The position numbers were made by a program, and so were the translations under genes. Positions 7,567 through 10,604 of a stretch of DNA of 10,604 nucleotides are shown one piece after another. Location of the stretch: the NCBI GenBank assembly GCA_029983495.1, contig JASBZJ010000051.1, forward strand, positions 1-10,604. The letters are read 5' to 3'. This DNA comes from Porphyromonas sp. (GTDB taxonomy: Bacteria > Bacteroidota > Bacteroidia > Bacteroidales > Porphyromonadaceae). The first letter of the stretch is position 1, and the number at the start of each line of letters is the position of its first letter. Below the pieces are notes generated by a model. It was not told the DNA's origin. It searched no databases and worked only from the letters and a program-made list of their open reading frames with translations.

Positions 7567-8601
7567 ATGCCGGTTGATAATCCTCCTTTGATAACTGTTG
7601 CGATTCTTAATTGGAATGGGGCAAAGCTTTTGCAACAGTTCCTTCCATCAGTGGTACGTAATTCCCCACAAAATATTGCTCGTGTTGTTGTAATCGATAA
7701 TGGCTCAAGCGATAATTCGCTAAGCCTAGTTGGCGAAAACTTTCCGTCGGTTCAGTTACTTGCATTTCCTAATAATGCTGGTTTTGCAGGGGGATATAAC
7801 CGTGCAATCCCTCAATTTACCACCCCCTATGTATGCCTTTTGAATAGTGATGTTGAAGTTACCGAAGGTTGGCTAGATGCTCCGCTTGAACTACTTAATA
7901 ATAACCCTATGTTAGTTGCTGTACAACCCAAGATATGTAGTTATTATGCAAGGAGTTCGTTTGAATATGCTGGAGCTGCTGGTGGGTACCTCGATAAATA
8001 TGCTTATCCCTATTGTCGCGGACGAATATTTAATGCTGTCGAAGCCGACTACGGCCAATATAATACCGAGCAACCCATTGCTTGGGCTAGTGGAGCTGCA
8101 CTTTTTATTCGGAGGGATAGCTTTTTAGAAGTTGGTGGCTTTGATGAAAACTTTTTTAGTCACATGGAGGAAATCGACCTAGCATGGCGACTAAATCGTT
8201 TAGGCTATTCTATTTGTTATACGCCCAATGCTACAGTTTACCATGTGGGGGGGGCTACACTTTCAGCAAGTAATGCTCAAAAAACTTACCTAAACTTTCG
8301 GAACAATCTAGTGATGATTTATAAAAACCTACCTCCAAAGCTAGCAAAGCCCATTCTTCGTATGCGGTGGTGGTTAGATCGTATTTCGGCATTGTTTTTT
8401 TTTCTGCAAGGTAAAACCTCGTTTGCGCGCGCTGTTCTGCAAGCTTGGAGGGGGTATAAAGCCATGAAGCCTTGTTATACTCCACCGTTATTGCAGTCGC
8501 CTTGCCATATTTTGGCTCCTTATTCCATTGTTTGGCAACACTTTGTTCTTGGCAAAAAAACATTCTCAGCACTACCTCAAACTGTTTCGAAACATCCTTA
8601 A
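7567..8601 (+). CDS. Glycosyltransferase, family 2 (rhamnosyltransferase-like)
   Basis: A GT-A fold glycosyltransferase that probably transfers a sugar from a nucleotide donor to a lipid- or polysaccharide-linked acceptor at the inner face of the membrane. Numbered from the ATG, visible features are the opening strand TVAILNWNG (10-18), VVIDNGSSDNS (42-51), GFAGGYNRA (73-80), the metal-binding NSDVEV at about 93-98, and the acceptor-side motif EEIDLAWR at about 201-208 followed by VYHVGGAT. This arrangement is that of WbbL/RfbF-like transferases; donor and acceptor cannot be read from the sequence. The C-terminal third is rich in Trp, Phe and basic residues and may lie on the membrane. Start choice: the ATG at 7567 (344 residues) or a GTG at 7555 that overlaps the mtaB stop as TAGTG (348 residues). 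It sits among housekeeping genes with no other polysaccharide genes in view. A G8 run and a T9 run lie in the coding sequence. Confidence 0.88.
   Translation: MPVDNPPLITVAILNWNGAKLLQQFLPSVVRNSPQNIARVVVIDNGSSDNSLSLVGENFPSVQLLAFPNNAGFAGGYNRAIPQFTTPYVCLLNSDVEVTEGWLDAPLELLNNNPMLVAVQPKICSYYARSSFEYAGAAGGYLDKYAYPYCRGRIFNAVEADYGQYNTEQPIAWASGAALFIRRDSFLEVGGFDENFFSHMEEIDLAWRLNRLGYSICYTPNATVYHVGGATLSASNAQKTYLNFRNNLVMIYKNLPPKLAKPILRMRWWLDRISALFFFLQGKTSFARAVLQAWRGYKAMKPCYTPPLLQSPCHILAPYSIVWQHFVLGKKTFSALPQTVSKHP
8247..8254 (+). repeat. G8 homopolymer inside the glycosyltransferase gene
   Basis: Eight consecutive Gs cover the end of the Val codon, two Gly codons and the first base of the Ala codon in YHVGGAT (residues 227-230 from the ATG start). 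A one-base slip would replace the last third of the protein. The gene is in frame here. Confidence 0.9.
8395..8403 (+). repeat. T9 homopolymer inside the glycosyltransferase gene
   Basis: Nine consecutive Ts encode part of LFFFLQG in the C-terminal third of the glycosyltransferase. It is a second possible slippage site in the same gene, although Phe-rich stretches in AT-rich genomes make such runs by codon choice alone. Confidence 0.85.
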
Positions 8602-8658
8602 ACAAAGGTTATTTATCCTTTTCTTATTCCTTCAACTCCTCTCAAATGCTATTTAATC

Positions 8659-9138
8659 ATGCCCAGTATAAATATGAATAATCCCGACCGTTCTACCGAA
8701 ACCCTTTCCCAGTTGGGGAAGAAAACCGAATACAAGGCCGACTATGCCCCTGAAGTATTGGAAGCTTTTCATAATAAGCACCCCGAAAATGATTATCTCG
8801 TTCGGTTTGTTTGTCCCGAGTTTACAGCTCTTTGCCCTATTACAGGGCAACCCGATTTTGCTACTATTTATATCAATTACCTACCTAACGACCTTATGGT
8901 TGAAAGTAAAAGCCTTAAGTTATACCTATTTAGTTTCCGTAGCCACGGGGCTTTTCACGAGGATTGTGTAAATATTATCATGAAGGATCTCATTGCTCTT
9001 ATGGATCCAAAATATATTGAGGTATGGGGCGATTTTACTCCTCGTGGAGGTATTAGCATTAAGCCCTACACCAATTATGGGCAACCTGGTACAAAGTACG
9101 AGCAATTTGCCCACGAGCGATTACTTCGCCAACAATAA
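8659..9138 (+). CDS. queF: NADPH-dependent 7-cyano-7-deazaguanine reductase, short type
   Basis: QueF reduces the nitrile of preQ0 to the aminomethyl group of preQ1 with two NADPH, the step after QueC in queuosine synthesis. The 159-residue protein is the single-domain (Bacillus YkvM-like) form. It shows the catalytic pair C59 and D66 in [18 protein letters not shown], the NADPH-binding E82-S-K-S signature with KLYLFSFR, H100 and E101 in AFHEDC, and the conserved [19 protein letters not shown] near the C-terminus. I recall the Bacillus protein as nearly the same over these segments. The ATG at 8659 is preferred; an ATG at 8674 would remove five residues. The 57-nt gap before it is pyrimidine-rich, with no TAnnTTTG box and no preQ1 riboswitch that I can recognise. 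Confidence 0.96.
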   Translation: MPSINMNNPDRSTETLSQLGKKTEYKADYAPEVLEAFHNKHPENDYLVRFVCPEFTALCPITGQPDFATIYINYLPNDLMVESKSLKLYLFSFRSHGAFHEDCVNIIMKDLIALMDPKYIEVWGDFTPRGGISIKPYTNYGQPGTKYEQFAHERLLRQQ

Positions 9139-9186
9139 CCCCTTTTAAGATTGCTAAAAACGCTCGAACACTTGTTTTGTATACTT

Positions 9187-10086
9187 ATGAACAACCGTAA
9201 AAAGTACCTCGCCGTGGTAAACCCAATTTCGGGTACTAGCAGTAAGGATGAGATATTGCCTTACTTAGCCGAAGAATATTCCCACAATAACGAACGTTTA
9301 TATATATGTTTTTCGCAGAAGGAAAACGATGCTGCATTACTAGCAAAAGAAGCCGTTTGTAATAACTTCGAGGCGGTTATTGCTGTTGGTGGCGATGGTA
9401 CTATAAACGAAATTGCCAAGGAGCTATACAATACGCCTGTTAAACTAGGTATAATCCCCAAAGGGAGTGGCAACGGCTTAGCCCGAGCCTTGGGTATCCC
9501 CCTCAACGATACGCAAAAAGCTGCCGAAATTATCCATCGTGCGCACGTTTCGGCACTCGATACTTCCTTTGCTAATGGCTTGCCTTTCTTTTGTACGTTT
9601 GGTGTAGGTTTCGATGCTGCCATAACAAAACGTTATGCCGAAGCTACACGACGGGGCATTTTTTCGTATGTAAAAAGTGTTGTTGAGGAATATATAACCT
9701 ACGACTCCGAACAGTACCAAATTACTGCTGATGGTAATACCTTCGAGTGCAAGGCCATGCTTATTACTTGTGCAAACATTAACCAGTATGGTAGTAACAC
9801 TTATATTGCCCCGGGAGCCAAGCCTAACGATGGATTGCTGGACCTAGTTATACTTAGTCCTGTAAGCCCATTGCAAGCCCCCCAGTTAGCCGTGCAACTA
9901 TTTACGAAGAAAGTTGAAAAAAATACCCTTATCGAATCGCTTCAATGTAAGGAAATTACTATTAAGCGCAAGCATGATGGCCTTGTTCAACTCGATGGTG
10001 AAACACTTAGTATGGGTAGCTCGATTCAAATAAGCATTGCCCCTCAAAGTTTACAGGTTTATACGCCACCTCAATTTACCGAATAA
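9187..10086 (+). CDS. Diacylglycerol kinase family lipid kinase
   Basis: A member of the DgkB/YegS lipid kinase family (DAGK catalytic domain), which phosphorylates diacylglycerol or a related lipid with ATP at the membrane surface. Numbered from the ATG at 9187 (299 residues), the family motifs are VVNPISGTSS (10-19), the nucleotide-binding AVGGDGTINEI (66-76), PKGSGNGLARALGIP (91-105), GVGFDAAI (139-146), PNDGLLDLV (213-221) and QLDGE (268-272). No transmembrane segment is seen, as is usual for this group. A TTG at 9151 would extend the frame by 12 residues, but MNNRKKYLAVVNP fits the family start much better. Substrate is uncertain: diacylglycerol, phosphatidylglycerol, sphingoid bases and undecaprenol-like lipids are all known for relatives. 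The gap from queF is 48 nt and bioB follows after 12 nt. Confidence 0.9.
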   Translation: MNNRKKYLAVVNPISGTSSKDEILPYLAEEYSHNNERLYICFSQKENDAALLAKEAVCNNFEAVIAVGGDGTINEIAKELYNTPVKLGIIPKGSGNGLARALGIPLNDTQKAAEIIHRAHVSALDTSFANGLPFFCTFGVGFDAAITKRYAEATRRGIFSYVKSVVEEYITYDSEQYQITADGNTFECKAMLITCANINQYGSNTYIAPGAKPNDGLLDLVILSPVSPLQAPQLAVQLFTKKVEKNTLIESLQCKEITIKRKHDGLVQLDGETLSMGSSIQISIAPQSLQVYTPPQFTE

Positions 10087-10098
10087 CTTTACTCTACA

Positions 10099-10604
10099 AT
10101 GAAACACTTCTCCTTAGCTACGGTCAAAATGAAAAGCGCTACAAACCCATCAATACCTTTTGTTCGCCAAATGGAACAAAAGGTACTTAACGGTGAAAAT
10201 ATTACCCGTAGTGAAGCTGTTGCTTTAGCCCAAACCACTCCAAAACAAGCTTTATATGATGCAAGCCATAGGCTAACACAGCATTTTTGCGGTAACCGGT
10301 TCGATACTTGTTCCATTATAAATGTAAAAAGCGGTAATTGCCCCGAGGATTGCAAGTGGTGTGCGCAAAGCAAACATTTTGTAACGGGGTGCGATTGCCA
10401 CGGTTTATTAGGCGAACAAGTGTGTGTTGAGCAGGCTTGTTATAACCAAAAACAGGGAATAAAACGTTTTTCGCTAGTTGCTACGGGGCGAACACAATCA
10501 TTAGCCGAAATTGAACACATTGCTAACATATATAAGGCTATAAATAAGCATAGCCATGTAAAATGTTGTGCATCGCTAGGCTTACTTAACGAGCAAAAAC
10601 TACA
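10099..10604 (+). CDS. bioB: Biotin synthase, N-terminal part (cut by window edge)
   Basis: BioB is a radical-SAM enzyme that inserts sulfur into dethiobiotin to make biotin. The frame is open to the last base and gives 168 complete codons, about half of a typical BioB. The radical-SAM cluster ligands are C81, C85 and C88 in NCPEDCKWCAQS, a very specific BioB signature. The following IKRFSLVATGR has Ser (S125) where the E. coli enzyme has the [2Fe-2S] ligand C97, while VKCCASLG (C156, C157) covers the position of E. coli C128. Further cysteines occur at 98, 100, 109 and 114. Start: the ATG at 10099 lies 12 nt after the lipid kinase stop; ATGs at 10129 and 10171 are alternatives, and MEQKVLNGENITRSEA from 10171 resembles the usual family start. 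It is probably co-transcribed with the genes before it. Confidence 0.93.
   Translation, partial: MKHFSLATVKMKSATNPSIPFVRQMEQKVLNGENITRSEAVALAQTTPKQALYDASHRLTQHFCGNRFDTCSIINVKSGNCPEDCKWCAQSKHFVTGCDCHGLLGEQVCVEQACYNQKQGIKRFSLVATGRTQSLAEIEHIANIYKAINKHSHVKCCASLGLLNEQKL

Noticed and set aside
8583..8594. 12-bp palindrome TGTTTCGAAACA at the end of the glycosyltransferase gene
   Set aside because: It lies within the last codons, has no partner site nearby and no terminator-like T run; chance is adequate.
8602..8658. preQ1 riboswitch before queF
   Set aside because: The 57-nt gap is pyrimidine-rich and shows no stem with a C-rich loop followed by an A-rich tail, so the aptamer is not supported.
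8832..8850. Perfect 7-bp inverted repeat (TTGCCCT, AGGGCAA) inside queF
   Set aside because: It lies in the codons of the invariant CPITGQ active-site motif, so the pairing is explained by coding constraint, and no T tract follows.
9114..9166. CGAGCG and CGCTCG pair spanning the queF stop
   Set aside because: The 6-bp arms are separated by 41 nt with no extension of pairing; likely chance.

Overview
The window looks like a chromosomal core region of a member of the Bacteroidota, probably the order Bacteroidales or a close relative. The evidence is: moderate-to-low GC coding sequence; two well-placed TAnnTTTG boxes, the -7 element of the Bacteroidota primary sigma factor; no Shine-Dalgarno sequence before any start codon, with A/T-rich start contexts instead; and protein sequences (archaeal/eukaryotic-type ProS, QueC with a VPFRNG motif, MtaB beginning KKAAYYTLGCKLNFSET, lipid kinase with PKGSGNGLAR) of the kind I associate with that phylum. 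I cannot name a genus.

Layout: all recognised genes are on the + strand. Bases 1-375 are an AT-rich intergenic region. It holds a possible divergent promoter and the first codons of a leftward gene running off the edge, a perfect 9-bp inverted repeat at 191-212, and the proS promoter. Unit 1 is proS-queC (376-2559), closed by a clear rho-independent terminator at 2585-2617. Unit 2 starts at a TAacTTTG box at 2685 and runs without an obvious internal terminator through lepA, dnaB, mtaB, a family 2 glycosyltransferase, queF, a diacylglycerol-kinase-family lipid kinase and bioB, which is cut by the right edge at base 10604. Gaps inside unit 2 are short (about 11 to 57 nt).

Function: most genes serve translation and tRNA maturation. 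ProS charges tRNA-Pro; LepA (EF4) is a ribosomal GTPase; MtaB methylthiolates t6A37 in tRNA; QueC makes preQ0 and QueF reduces it to preQ1, so two steps of queuosine synthesis lie in one window about 6 kb apart. DnaB is the replicative helicase. The glycosyltransferase and lipid kinase act on envelope components, and BioB makes biotin. This is a mixed housekeeping neighbourhood, not an island: I see no insertion sequence, CRISPR array, tRNA, rRNA or phage gene.

I found no convincing new multi-gene system. The points most worth a second look are the lepA leader (a 10-bp hairpin near the predicted 5' end of the transcript, then a 13-codon reading frame containing the ribosome-stalling motif Pro-Pro-Gly just before the gene for a ribosome-acting GTPase), uninterrupted G8 tracts inside the glycosyltransferase and lepA genes, and a BioB with Ser where the E. 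coli enzyme has a [2Fe-2S] ligand Cys and with extra cysteines elsewhere.
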